Assembly: GCA_903842845.1 (NCBI GenBank)
Contig: CAIMNN010000141.1
Span: 1-14,637 of the forward strand
Reading direction: 5' to 3'
DNA length: 14,637 bases
From: an uncultured Acidobacteriaceae bacterium
GTDB taxonomy: Bacteria; Acidobacteriota; Terriglobia; Terriglobales; Acidobacteriaceae
This document shows, one piece after another, positions 6,842-14,484 of this stretch. Both the position numbers and the translations under genes were made by a program. How positions within the stretch are numbered: the first letter of the stretch is position 1; the number at the start of each line of letters is the position of its first letter. The notes below the pieces were generated by a model. The model was not told where the DNA came from and searched no databases. It worked only from the letters and a program-made list of their open reading frames with translations.

Positions 6842-7786
6842 ATGCCTGCTCAAATCGATAGCCGCTCTTTTCCTTCCTCTGCGCTGCGCAGGTATGCGTG
6901 GGCTTTTCTGGCCTATTCGATTGCGGTGATTTTGTGGGGAACGATCGTGCGGGCTACGGGCTCGGGCGCGGGATGCGGGGAGCATTGGCCACTGTGCAAT
7001 GGGACAGTGGTACAGCACGACGCGAACGTTCAGACGATGATCGAGTTTGTGCATCGCATCACAAGCGGGATTTCGCTCATCGGCGTGGTTGCGTTGGTGG
7101 TGTGGTGCTATCGCGGGACGGTGCGCGGACACCTGGCGCGGCGTGCGGCGGTGGCGGCAGTGGTGTTCATGGTGATCGAGGCGGTGCTGGGCGCGCTGTT
7201 GGTGGTGTTGGGGTTGACTGCGCAGAGTACGTCGCCAATGCGTGCGCCGTTTTTGGCGCTGCACCTGACGAACACTCTGCTGCTGATTGCGAGCATGACG
7301 CTGACGGCGCATTTGCTTGGACGCAAAGAGGGCGCGGTGGCCGGGCAGGTGAAGCTGGTTGCGCCGTGGTCGACGCTCATGGGCGTGATGGTGGTGTTGA
7401 TCGTCGGCGTGACGGGATCGCTGGCGGCGCTGGGCGATACGCTCTTCCCTGCCGCGACACTTTCGACGGCACTCAATCAGGATTTTGCTGTGGCGAGCAA
7501 CTGGCTGGTGCGCTGGCGGTGGACGCATCCGACGGTGGCGATGATGGCGGCAGTTTTTTTGATGTGGATGCTGATGCGCGCGCTGCGCTCTGAAGAAAAC
7601 AATAGACTGACGTATTCGATACTTGGCATGTTGGCGCTGGAGTATTTTCTTGGCGTGATGAACGTTGCGCTGCTGGCGCCGGTGTGGATGCAGGTGGTGC
7701 ATCTGTTAGCGGCGGATGTGTTGTGGGTGGCGCTGGTGGTGCTGGCTGCGCGGTTGACGGTTGTGGCGCGCGCGTCGCATGCGTGA
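6842..7786 (+). CDS. ctaA: Heme A synthase, CtaA/COX15 family
   Basis: Membrane enzyme that oxidises a methyl group of heme O to the formyl group of heme A, the cofactor of aa3-type cytochrome oxidases. The 314 residues form about eight hydrophobic helices. After helix 1 comes the family block GTIVRATGSGAGCG-x-HWPLC, with a cysteine pair C45-x6-C52 like that of the Bacillus-type enzymes. Four histidines sit where heme ligands are expected: H71 (with E68, in EFVHR), H141 (LALHLTNT), H229 (RWTHPT) and H287 (VVHLLAAD). All key residues are present. A GGAG lies eight bases before the ATG. No heme O synthase or oxidase gene is beside it, so it is separated from its pathway partners. It is divergent from vapBC, with about 120 bp between them. 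Confidence 0.92.
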   Translation: MPAQIDSRSFPSSALRRYAWAFLAYSIAVILWGTIVRATGSGAGCGEHWPLCNGTVVQHDANVQTMIEFVHRITSGISLIGVVALVVWCYRGTVRGHLARRAAVAAVVFMVIEAVLGALLVVLGLTAQSTSPMRAPFLALHLTNTLLLIASMTLTAHLLGRKEGAVAGQVKLVAPWSTLMGVMVVLIVGVTGSLAALGDTLFPAATLSTALNQDFAVASNWLVRWRWTHPTVAMMAAVFLMWMLMRALRSEENNRLTYSILGMLALEYFLGVMNVALLAPVWMQVVHLLAADVLWVALVVLAARLTVVARASHA

Positions 7787-7967
7787 AGTGCGACCGCGGT
7801 GCACAATTTTATAAAGATTCCATTATGAGCTCCGTTGCGGGGGCGATTTCCGCTTGCCAATGTAATTTGCGCGGTTTAGGGTGAAGTATGGAGTCCCCTC
7901 TCACGACCAATCACAGTTAGAGCCTGCAAGCGCCGGCGATACCACCCCTTCATCAGGAGCACTGTAA

Positions 7968-9188
7968 ATGGAAACCACTCAAGTAGAAGCAAACTGTAGC
8001 AGCGGCCTCTCACGCCGGAGTTTTTTTGGACTTGCCGCCGGAGTTTCAGCATTGGCCTCGATGCCGATGCTCTCAGAGTTTGAAGTGGCGCACGCACAGC
8101 GGCCTCACTTTGCGGACCCGAACAAGGGCATCCACATTGACTCGAACGAGAACCCGCTGGGGCCGTGTGAAGTGGCGCGCAAGGCGATCGAAGAGATGAT
8201 TCCGCGCGGTGGACGCTACCTGATGCCGATGCAGGACGAGTTAATCGAGACGATTGCGAAGATCGAGGGGCTGAAGCCTGCGAATGTTCTGGCGTTTGCC
8301 GGTTCAACGCAGCCGCTACACTTTGCCATCCTCGCGCATACGACGAAGGAGCGCGGGCTGGTGCTGGCGGACCCGGGTTATGAGCCGCCGATGTGGGCAG
8401 CGCAGATAAACGGTGCGCCGGTGTACAAGATTCCGCTGGCCGACCCGAAGGGCAAGGCGACGCATGATGTGAAGGCGATGCTTGCGGCATCAGCGACGCC
8501 TGGCGTTATTTACATTTGCAATCCGAACAACCCGACGGGGACGACGACGAGCCGCGCGGATATTGAGTACGTGGTGGCGAATGCGCCGAAGGATACGCTG
8601 GTGCTGATAGACGAGGCGTACATACATTTTTCGGATGCGCAGACGTCGCTGGATTTTGTAACGGCAGGCAAGAACGTGATCGTGCTGAGGACCTTTTCGA
8701 AGTTGTACGGGATGGCGGGCATACGGCTGGGGCTTGCAATCGGGCGGCCTGACTTGGTGAAGCAACTGGTTCCTTATGGCGCGGACAATGCGCTGCCGAT
8801 AACGGCGATGGCGGCGGGCAAGGCGAGCATCCTGGAGAAGGAACTGATTGCAACGCGCAAGAAGTACATTGCCGATGTGCGGCGCGAGACGATAGCGTGG
8901 CTGACGGAGAAGGGTTATGCTTGCACGCCGTCACAGAGCAACTGCTTCCTGGTGGATGTGAAGCGTCCGGGCGCAGAGGTGATTTCGGCGCTTGCGGCCA
9001 AGGATATGTTCATTGGGCGCCTGTGGCCGAGTTGGCCGACGCATGTTCGGATCACAGTGGGCACGCCGGAGGAGATGGAGGCGTTCAAGAAGGCGTTCAC
9101 AGAGGTGATGAGCAAGACGACGGCGCATCTGGAGGCGCTGCCGGTGCATCCGCGGCAGCAGGAGTTTCCGCTGAGTCGGTTGTCGTAG
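7968..9188 (+). CDS. Tat-exported PLP-dependent aminotransferase, histidinol-phosphate type
   Basis: Fold-type I pyridoxal-phosphate aminotransferase of the HisC-like class I/II group. The catalytic domain shows N-E-N-P-L-G at the N-terminus, the C-N-P-N-N-P-T-G loop (from 184), D215-E-A-Y218, the Schiff-base lysine K245 in T-F-S-K-L-Y-G, R253 in G-I-R-L-G and a late arginine in T-H-V-R-I-T for the substrate carboxylate, so it should be active. Unusually, it begins with a twin-arginine signal: S-R-R-S-F-F (15-20), a hydrophobic stretch and a likely cleavage after A-H-A43. It should therefore fold with its cofactor in the cytoplasm and act in the periplasm. That argues against a role in ordinary histidine synthesis, and no his genes are nearby. 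AGGAG stands eight bases before the ATG. Substrate unknown; a trimming or amino-acid-scavenging role is possible. Confidence 0.9.
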   Translation: METTQVEANCSSGLSRRSFFGLAAGVSALASMPMLSEFEVAHAQRPHFADPNKGIHIDSNENPLGPCEVARKAIEEMIPRGGRYLMPMQDELIETIAKIEGLKPANVLAFAGSTQPLHFAILAHTTKERGLVLADPGYEPPMWAAQINGAPVYKIPLADPKGKATHDVKAMLAASATPGVIYICNPNNPTGTTTSRADIEYVVANAPKDTLVLIDEAYIHFSDAQTSLDFVTAGKNVIVLRTFSKLYGMAGIRLGLAIGRPDLVKQLVPYGADNALPITAMAAGKASILEKELIATRKKYIADVRRETIAWLTEKGYACTPSQSNCFLVDVKRPGAEVISALAAKDMFIGRLWPSWPTHVRITVGTPEEMEAFKKAFTEVMSKTTAHLEALPVHPRQQEFPLSRLS

Positions 9189-9271
9189 AGAGCGGTGCTA
9201 GCGCAGTCAGCGGAGTTAGCGGTGTCAGGTTAAACACTGCCAACTGATAACAGTCACATCAATACACAACA

Positions 9272-9303
9272 AGAAAAGCCCCGCCGGTAGGCGGGGCTTT
9301 TCT
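9272..9303. terminator. Bidirectional Rho-independent terminator
   Basis: AGAAAAGCCCCGCC - GGTA - GGCGGGGCTTTTCT forms a perfect 14-bp stem with a four-base loop and T-rich ends in both directions. It sits between the convergent aminotransferase gene (ends 9188) and the Oar-like receptor gene (ends 9321), so it can end both transcripts. Confidence 0.95.
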
Positions 9304-9320
9304 GTTTGGTTGATTCGCGG

Positions 9321-12300
9321 TTAGAACTGGATCTTGACCGCGAAGACTGCGTTTGCCGGCTCGCCTGGGCCGATGCCCGGGTTGCCGAGGTATTGGCCGA
9401 TGGTGTTGCCGATGGAGCCGCCCTCACCGGAGAATGGCTCACCTACAGGAGCGAGGTTGAGGTGGTTGAGGGCGTTGAAGATGTCAGCGCGGAACTGGAG
9501 GTTCACGCTCTCGACCAAGTGAGTGTTCTTGATGATGGAGACGTCAACCGCATTGTAGCCGGGGTTGTAGTTCTGGTTGCGGCGCGTGGGAGAGTACGAG
9601 CCCGGATTGGGATCGATGAAGGCGGTGGAGCTGAACCACTGCACAGTACCGCCAGACGTGATTCCGTGACCCACGTGGTTTGGATAGGGATTGGTCTGGA
9701 TAGCGCGGTCAGCGTTTTCGCCGTTGCCGCTTACGTTGCTTGTAGCGAGGACGGTGTAGGGCATGCCGCCGTGGAAGCTGAAACCGGAGTTGAACTCCCA
9801 GCCCTGGACGAGACGCTTGGGCCCACGCAAGCCTTGCAGCGCGTAGTCCACATAACCGGTGAGCGTGTTGCGGACGTCGTAGTCAGAGTTGCCGTACTCG
9901 GCGGCCTCGTTGTTGGGATCCTGCGGGACGTAGGGGAGAAGGCCGGTTTCATAGTCCAAGGCATGACCCCAGGTATAGCCGATGGAGGATGAAAGCCCAT
10001 GCCAGTTCTGGATACGGAGCGAGGTTTGGAGTGAGGCGTAATTGGAGCCGAGATTGCTCTTGGCCTGGTCGATGACCGAGAACTTCGGGAACTGGCTGTA
10101 GTAGGGACGGGTTGAGTCATCGCCGCCGGAGCCGATGGCCGCTGGGTTGATGTCAAAGACGCCCATGAGGTGTGTGGCCTTGTTGCCGACGAATCCGACC
10201 TGCCAGATGATGTTCGATGTGAAGCTCTGCTGGAGGTTCACGTCGAAGGACTGGGTGTAAGGCGGACGGAAGTGCGGGTCAAAGGTTGAGATGTTGATAC
10301 CGCTGGTTGGCAGTTGGCTGAGCGAGAAGGCGGGGTATACCTGCAGAGCGGGATCGAGGATGATTCCTGAATTTGCGCTTACCTGCTCTGAGATATTGTC
10401 GCCAGCCGGGTTCAAGCCGGGCCCGAAGACCGAGATGTTCTGGAGACCGTTGTTCTGGAGGACGGACTTCATGTAGATGGAGTCGTAGTAGAAGCCGTAG
10501 CCACCACGTAGAACGGTCTTGCCGGCAGAATCCAACTGATAGCTGAATCCGATACGAGGAGCAATGCCGCCCCAAAACTTGGCGTAAATATCCGGAGTGT
10601 CAACGCCAGCAACAGCGAGGCCGCTGGTCTTGGTGGGATCAAAGACCGAGAGGTCATGCTTTTGCGAGTGAACTGGGCCCTCGTAGTCGTAGCGTGCGCC
10701 GAAGTTGAGGCTGAGGCGCTTTGTGAGCTGCCAGGCGTCAGAACCATAGAGCGAGAAAGTGTTGACGAAGACCTGACGCTTGGGGTCACCAAGGACGATG
10801 GTTGAGTTGTCAGGGTTGAAGCAGCCAGCAAGGAAGTCGGCGAGGTAGTAGACGTTGCCGTCAGAGAAAGACGGCGCGTCATTCGGATGACGAGCTTCGC
10901 CGCCGCCACCGGAGATTGCGTTGTTGCAGGCCGTGCTGCCACCTGTCGGACCCCAGGGGCCCTGGCTGCCATCAAAGTGTAAGGTGCCGCGCTGGCCGGT
11001 CTGGTAGAAATCGTCAACCTGAGCCTGACGGATCTCACCGCCAAACTTCATCTGGTGCGCGCCCTTGGTCCAGGCCAGATTCTCATCGAGGTGTCCGGTG
11101 ATGTCATTACGTCCTGAAGGAGCGGTGACGCCGGTGGGATCAAAGCCGTTGCCGGTCGACGTGAGGCCATTGCTGGCTGTTGAAGGACCAATGACGAGGT
11201 GCGGCGAACCGGCGAGTGAGGGCGAAGTGACGCCGGTATCCAAGCCGAGGCCGAGGAGGTTGAAGTTAGTGTTGGCGTCAGAGAATGCCTGATTGAAGTA
11301 GCTGACGCCGGCTGAAAGCTGGTTGGTGATGTTGGACGTGATAACGCGGTTGTAGACGAGCGAGTAGTTCTGCACGTGGATGGGCGCGTTCTCGAAGTAG
11401 TAGAAGATCTCTGAGGAAGTCGGCGCGACCTGTGTACCCTGGCCGATGAACCATGAGGCCGAGATGTGGTCCTTGTCGGTGAGGTTCTCATCGAGGCGGA
11501 CGAGGCCGTTGTAGCTGTGGCCGAGGATATTGCCGGTGGAGGTGTAGTTGCTGGGGCCTTGGCCGCCCGGGTAGCTGGGGTCGTTTGAGTTGATGGCCGC
11601 GCCTGTAAGCGCGGTGGTCGGCCAGAGTCCGCCGTACGAGCCTGCTCCATTGAGCAGGTTGAGTGCGACCTGATTCTCAGGGATGCCGTAGTAGTTGAGC
11701 AACTGCATGGCTTCAGCCTGATAGCCCGGTGTGGGCGTGGTCCCCTTGCTGTTTGCGCCGATGAGGAAGTTCTCGTATTCGCCGCCGAGGAAGAAGAAGG
11801 TCTTGTCTTTCCAGATGGGTCCGCCGACTGAGTAACCGTAGTGCAGGTCGCGGGTCTTGGTCTTTGAGAGCGAAAGCGGATTGACCTTCTGGAACATCTC
11901 GTTGTGGTTGTAGTAGTAGCCGGAGCCGTGGAAGTGGTTGGTACCGGACTTGAGAGTAATATTGGCGGTGCCGCCAGAGTTGCGTCCAAGTTCGGTGGAG
12001 CCCGAGGTCACAAAGGAGAAGTTCTCGATGGAGTCGATGGGCAGAATGACGCCGGGGATGGCCGAGACGCCGCCCTGGTTGACGGCGGGGATGTTCCACC
12101 AGAGGTCGTTGTTGTCTGTGCCTTCGATCTGCCAGTTGACGTTGTTGGAGCGTGAACCGTTGACTGCGCCGTTACCTGCGCCGCCGCCGGTGGAGAAGCC
12201 GGCGAAACCTGTGGTCTGCGAGAGCATCTGTGTAAAGTCGCGGCCGGAGTTGGGGATGTTCTGGACGGCGAGTTCGGGAAGAACGGTGGTCTGCTGGTCG

Positions 12301-12704
12301 GTGACGGTGTCGATGGCGATGGAGTCGGCGGTGACGGTGACGGTCTCGCCGGATGTGGCGACGGCGAGCTTGACAGGCAGCGAATAGGTTGAGCCGGCAG
12401 TGACCGGGACCTTTTCCACCTTAACGATCTTGAAGCCGGGGGCGACGATGGTGATGGTGTACGAGCCCAGCGGCATTTCAGCAAACGCGAACTCGCCTGC
12501 GGAGGAGGTTGCGGCCTTGTAGGTGGTGTTGGTCGAGGACTCAACCGCTGTGATCTGCGCGCCGGGGACAACTGCGCCGGACTGATCGGTCACGGTACCG
12601 CTGACGCCGCCACGGAAAGTCTGGGCGGTGAGCAAGCCAGGTACGGTTAACAGCAGGGCGAACAAGATGCCGGCTGTGGTTGCAATGTTGCGAAGATTCT
12701 TCAT
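9321..12704 (-). CDS. Oar-like TonB-dependent receptor with carboxypeptidase-regulatory domain
   Basis: Large outer-membrane beta-barrel protein, 1127 residues from the chosen start. The order is: signal peptide (MKNLRNIATT, hydrophobic core, likely cleavage at L-T-A27|Q28); a carboxypeptidase-regulatory-like beta-sandwich (G-x-V-x-G-T-V-T-D-Q-S-G-A-V-V-P-G-A at about 31-110); a plug-like region with L-P-E-L-A-V-Q-N-I-P-N-S-G-R-D-F; then a long barrel rich in aromatic, Asn and Gly residues, ending in A-V-K-I-Q-F with the terminal phenylalanine typical of Bam substrates. The ATG at 12704 follows GGAGGAG by eight bases; the 30 in-frame residues upstream are not signal-like. Such proteins are highly multiplied in Acidobacteriota and are thought to take up or bind large substrates, perhaps sugars. 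Substrate and TonB dependence are not shown here. No inner-membrane transporter or hydrolase is adjacent. Confidence 0.92.
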   Translation of the reverse strand: MKNLRNIATTAGILFALLLTVPGLLTAQTFRGGVSGTVTDQSGAVVPGAQITAVESSTNTTYKAATSSAGEFAFAEMPLGSYTITIVAPGFKIVKVEKVPVTAGSTYSLPVKLAVATSGETVTVTADSIAIDTVTDQQTTVLPELAVQNIPNSGRDFTQMLSQTTGFAGFSTGGGAGNGAVNGSRSNNVNWQIEGTDNNDLWWNIPAVNQGGVSAIPGVILPIDSIENFSFVTSGSTELGRNSGGTANITLKSGTNHFHGSGYYYNHNEMFQKVNPLSLSKTKTRDLHYGYSVGGPIWKDKTFFFLGGEYENFLIGANSKGTTPTPGYQAEAMQLLNYYGIPENQVALNLLNGAGSYGGLWPTTALTGAAINSNDPSYPGGQGPSNYTSTGNILGHSYNGLVRLDENLTDKDHISASWFIGQGTQVAPTSSEIFYYFENAPIHVQNYSLVYNRVITSNITNQLSAGVSYFNQAFSDANTNFNLLGLGLDTGVTSPSLAGSPHLVIGPSTASNGLTSTGNGFDPTGVTAPSGRNDITGHLDENLAWTKGAHQMKFGGEIRQAQVDDFYQTGQRGTLHFDGSQGPWGPTGGSTACNNAISGGGGEARHPNDAPSFSDGNVYYLADFLAGCFNPDNSTIVLGDPKRQVFVNTFSLYGSDAWQLTKRLSLNFGARYDYEGPVHSQKHDLSVFDPTKTSGLAVAGVDTPDIYAKFWGGIAPRIGFSYQLDSAGKTVLRGGYGFYYDSIYMKSVLQNNGLQNISVFGPGLNPAGDNISEQVSANSGIILDPALQVYPAFSLSQLPTSGINISTFDPHFRPPYTQSFDVNLQQSFTSNIIWQVGFVGNKATHLMGVFDINPAAIGSGGDDSTRPYYSQFPKFSVIDQAKSNLGSNYASLQTSLRIQNWHGLSSSIGYTWGHALDYETGLLPYVPQDPNNEAAEYGNSDYDVRNTLTGYVDYALQGLRGPKRLVQGWEFNSGFSFHGGMPYTVLATSNVSGNGENADRAIQTNPYPNHVGHGITSGGTVQWFSSTAFIDPNPGSYSPTRRNQNYNPGYNAVDVSIIKNTHLVESVNLQFRADIFNALNHLNLAPVGEPFSGEGGSIGNTIGQYLGNPGIGPGEPANAVFAVKIQF

Positions 12705-12983
12705 ATGCGACACTCCTCCAAAAGTTGATGCAGATACGGGATAGCTGCTTGCCTGCCCTGATTGCATGGGATTCAGGCCTGATTCACGACACAAGTTGTG
12801 ATGGATTTCAGCGGGGACAACAACAAGAGCGGAATGTAAAAAACTTTAATGCCATGTTTCAAAATATAGTCATCACAGTAAAAATTGCAACAATAAACAA
12901 TGTTTTCGATGACAACGGGGCTGTAATAATCCCAAGAAATCCGAGTTAAGCTAATTATTATCAACTAGATATAAATGCAATCC
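12705..12983. other. AT-rich intergenic region upstream of the Oar-like gene
   Basis: About 280 bases clearly richer in A and T than the rest of the window. No open reading frame here has a plausible start or coding character. It should hold the leader and promoter of the Oar-like gene; the best promoter candidate is listed separately. If that promoter is used, the untranslated leader would be about 150 bases, long enough for post-transcriptional control, but I see no recognisable riboswitch. Confidence 0.6.
12863..12890 (-). promoter_or_regulatory. Candidate promoter of the Oar-like gene
   Basis: On the minus strand TTGCAA (12890-12885), a 16-bp spacer and TATATT (12868-12863) resemble sigma-70 elements in an AT-rich setting. 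A second option starts just downstream, TTGAAA then TACATT with an 18-bp spacer. In so AT-rich a stretch chance matches are common, so the exact placement is uncertain. Confidence 0.35.
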
Positions 12984-13008
12984 AAAAGTTGCGCAAAGCG
13001 CAATTTTT
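12984..13008. terminator. Hairpin terminator after the CheX-like gene
   Basis: TTGCGC-AAA-GCGCAA (12989-13003) is a perfect inverted repeat that extends outward into A/T pairs on both sides, interrupted by one mismatch. Read on the minus strand, the stem is followed by CTTTT, about 40 bp after the stop codon of the CheX-like gene. The U-tract is short, so termination may be partial. A regulatory palindrome is the alternative. Confidence 0.5.
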
Positions 13009-13047
13009 ACGCTTTCATGATGAAATTCCATATGCTTTCTTTATGCG

Positions 13048-13518
13048 TCAAACGGCTGCGGCCGAGCCCAAAACTCGGATCAAAAGGCATCCTGATTCGT
13101 GGGCCAAAGCGACCTGGAGCGAGCCGGTCTCGGAATCGGGAGTGACACAGGCCAAGGGGTGAATTCCGGAGCGTGGCACGGTCATATTGCAGGGGCGGGG
13201 GAGCGCGGATTTGATGGTTCCGGCGATCATGTTGGCAATCTCTTTGGCTGCGTCGAGCGTGTCGGCCTCGGTGACCGCGGAGGCGGGTTGCATGAGCATG
13301 GCAGCGGTGGCAGCGGTGGCGAGCCCGGCGCTCATGATGATCTCGATGACGCCGTTCCATGCGCCGTTGAGAGCAACGCTGCCGACGACGTCACCGTTAC
13401 CGATGCGGCACATGCAGGCGGTCTCAAGCTGTTCCAGTTGCATGGAGAGCATCTGCTCCCAGAACTGGGCGCTGGCCTTGACAATGCTTTTTTCATCCAG
13501 CTCATGCGTCATGCTCAT
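13048..13518 (-). CDS. CheX-like (CheC/CheX/FliY family) phosphatase domain protein
   Basis: A 156-residue single-domain protein resembling CheX, a phosphatase that removes phosphate from CheY-type response regulators. The helix carrying D89-x3-E93-x2-N96 (L-D-A-A-K-E-I-A-N-M-I-A-G) matches the family's active-site pattern, in which Glu and Asn position the attacking water; a proline-containing stretch follows (A-L-P-R-P), then the beta-rich second half. The preceding part (G-D-V-V-G-S-V-A-L-N-G-A-W-N-G) fits the domain's first strands. No chemotaxis or two-component gene is nearby. It lies 115 bp downstream of the CRP/FNR-type gene on the same strand and may share its transcript. Starts are uncertain: ATG 13518 is preferred, ATG 13512 is possible, and a TTG at 13542 is unlikely. 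Its partner regulator is unknown. Confidence 0.75.
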   Translation of the reverse strand: MSMTHELDEKSIVKASAQFWEQMLSMQLEQLETACMCRIGNGDVVGSVALNGAWNGVIEIIMSAGLATAATAAMLMQPASAVTEADTLDAAKEIANMIAGTIKSALPRPCNMTVPRSGIHPLACVTPDSETGSLQVALAHESGCLLIRVLGSAAAV

Positions 13519-13571
13519 CCCGTCAGGCGAACGAAGTATCAATTAGATTTATCGGGCGTGAAGGGGCGGAC

Positions 13572-13608
13572 TAGAGAAGGGCGCGCGGATGCGCGTCATT
13601 AGAGAAGG
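13572..13608. repeat. Short direct repeat flanking a GC hairpin
   Basis: TAGAGAAGG occurs at 13572-13580 and again at 13600-13608. Between the copies, GCGCGC-GGAT-GCGCGT (13581-13596) can fold into a small hairpin. It lies between the stop of the CRP/FNR-type gene and the CheX-like start. There is no T-tract on either strand, so it is not a standard terminator; it may only be a small duplication or an mRNA-processing element. Confidence 0.35.
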
Positions 13609-13633
13609 CTAATCAAGAAGGGATTGGAGAACG

Positions 13634-14353
13634 TTAGACGGTGAGGCGTTCGAGTTGTTCCGGCTTGGTGATGGTGATGCTTGCGCCCTTGATGGCTATC
13701 CACTGGTCGCGGCGGAACTGATTGAGGAGGCGGGTGACGGTCTCACGTGAGGTGCCGGCCATGTTGGCGACTTCTTCATGGGTAAGAGCCATCGTGAACT
13801 TGAGCTCTGCGCGGCCGTTGGCGGTGGAGCGTGCCCAATCGAGGAGGAGGCGGGCGAGGCGGCCGGCGGCTGAGCCGGAGAGTGCGAGGCGCTTGGCGTC
13901 GTGGAAGACGGTGAGGTATTCACCAGAGAGGGATTGCGCGGCGTGCATGCTGGCGATGCCGTGGCGACCGAGGAAGTCAACGAACTCCTGCTTGCGCATG
14001 GTCTTGACCTGACAGCGTTCGATTGCTTCGGCTGTGACCTCGTGAACGACGTTGGCGAGAACTGCACTGAGACCAAGTACGTCGCCGGGGGCGGCGAGTT
14101 TGAGGATCATGGTCTTGCCTTCGCGGGATGTGGAGGAGATCTTTATCTGGCCGGAGCAGATGACGAAGACGTTTCGGACGGCGTCGCCCTCGCAGAAGAG
14201 CTTCGCGCCGCGGGCCAGATTCATCATGATGCCGATGCGGTCGTAGTCTTCAAGTGCTTCCGGAGTGAGGTTGCAGAACATCCTCAAGTGACGATTCTCA
14301 CAGTTGAGACAGTCGTCCGGTGTTCGCTGTGGCTGAATTGACCCCATACTCAC
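13634..14353 (-). CDS. CRP/FNR-family transcriptional regulator with FNR-like cysteines
   Basis: A 239-residue DNA-binding regulator. The N-terminal cysteine cluster is C15-x2-C18-x8-C27, followed by a cyclic-nucleotide-binding-type beta-roll (about 33-125; C-S-G-Q-I-K, L-A-A-P-G-D-V-L-G). A further C114 sits where FNR keeps its fourth cluster ligand, before the long dimer helix. The winged helix-turn-helix is L-T-H-E-E-V-A-N-M-A-G-T-S-R-E-T-V-T-R (190-208). The cysteines suggest an oxygen-labile 4Fe-4S cluster as in FNR, though the C18-C27 spacing is longer than in E. coli FNR. The recognition helix R203-E204-x3-R208 is of the CRP kind and predicts GTGA half-sites. C54 and C66 are additional. 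GTG at 14353 or ATG at 14347 could be the start. Cyclic-nucleotide sensing is the alternative, but the family's cAMP-contact residues are not evident. Confidence 0.9.
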   Translation of the reverse strand: MSMGSIQPQRTPDDCLNCENRHLRMFCNLTPEALEDYDRIGIMMNLARGAKLFCEGDAVRNVFVICSGQIKISSTSREGKTMILKLAAPGDVLGLSAVLANVVHEVTAEAIERCQVKTMRKQEFVDFLGRHGIASMHAAQSLSGEYLTVFHDAKRLALSGSAAGRLARLLLDWARSTANGRAELKFTMALTHEEVANMAGTSRETVTRLLNQFRRDQWIAIKGASITITKPEQLERLTV

Positions 14354-14387
14354 TCTTTGAATTCCGACTTTAACATTACACCTTCAG

Positions 14388-14415
14388 GGTATAGCATGCA
14401 TCCCATGTCGTTGAA
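14388..14415 (-). promoter_or_regulatory. Candidate promoter of the CRP/FNR-type gene
   Basis: On the minus strand TGCTATACC (14396-14388) offers an extended -10 (TATACC, four of six consensus bases plus TG), with a weak -35 TTCAAC 16 bp upstream (14415-14410). Transcription would begin near 14381, about 28 bases before the start codon. I see no clear GTGAT-N4-ATCAC site here, so self-regulation is not supported. Confidence 0.35.
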
Positions 14416-14484
14416 GATTTGATGTTTGTGTGGTGGAAATCGATTCCGTAAATGGTTAAGCGGATGAAAAAAACGAATTCCGTA

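Noticed and set aside
6821..7702. A 293-codon open frame antisense to the heme A synthase gene.
   Set aside because: His/Arg/Gln-rich composition without domains; the opposite strand encodes a clear membrane enzyme with all conserved histidines.
7788..7804. Possible hairpin GTGC-GACCGCGGT-GCAC followed by AATTTTAT after the heme A synthase gene.
   Set aside because: The stem is only four strong pairs and the T-tract is broken, so it does not meet a reasonable terminator standard.
9190..9240. Repeated AGCGG and TAGCG words after the aminotransferase stop codon.
   Set aside because: Copies are very short and irregular; no array or mobile-element end can be supported.
11048..11989. A 313-codon frame inside the Oar-like gene on the same strand, and a 228-codon frame antisense near 9306-9992.
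   Set aside because: Ser/Thr/Arg-rich or Val/Gly-rich shadow frames; the main frame continues without interruption through signal peptide, plug and barrel.
12680..12949. An 89-codon + strand frame across the AT-rich region upstream of the Oar-like gene.
   Set aside because: It begins inside the signal-peptide region of the Oar-like gene, has no ribosome binding site and no coding character.
13187..13546. A hydrophobic-looking 119-codon frame on the + strand opposite the CheX-like gene.
   Set aside because: The Ala/Ser/Met-rich pattern follows from the antisense reading, there is no ribosome binding site, and the minus-strand frame has the D-x3-E-x2-N motif.
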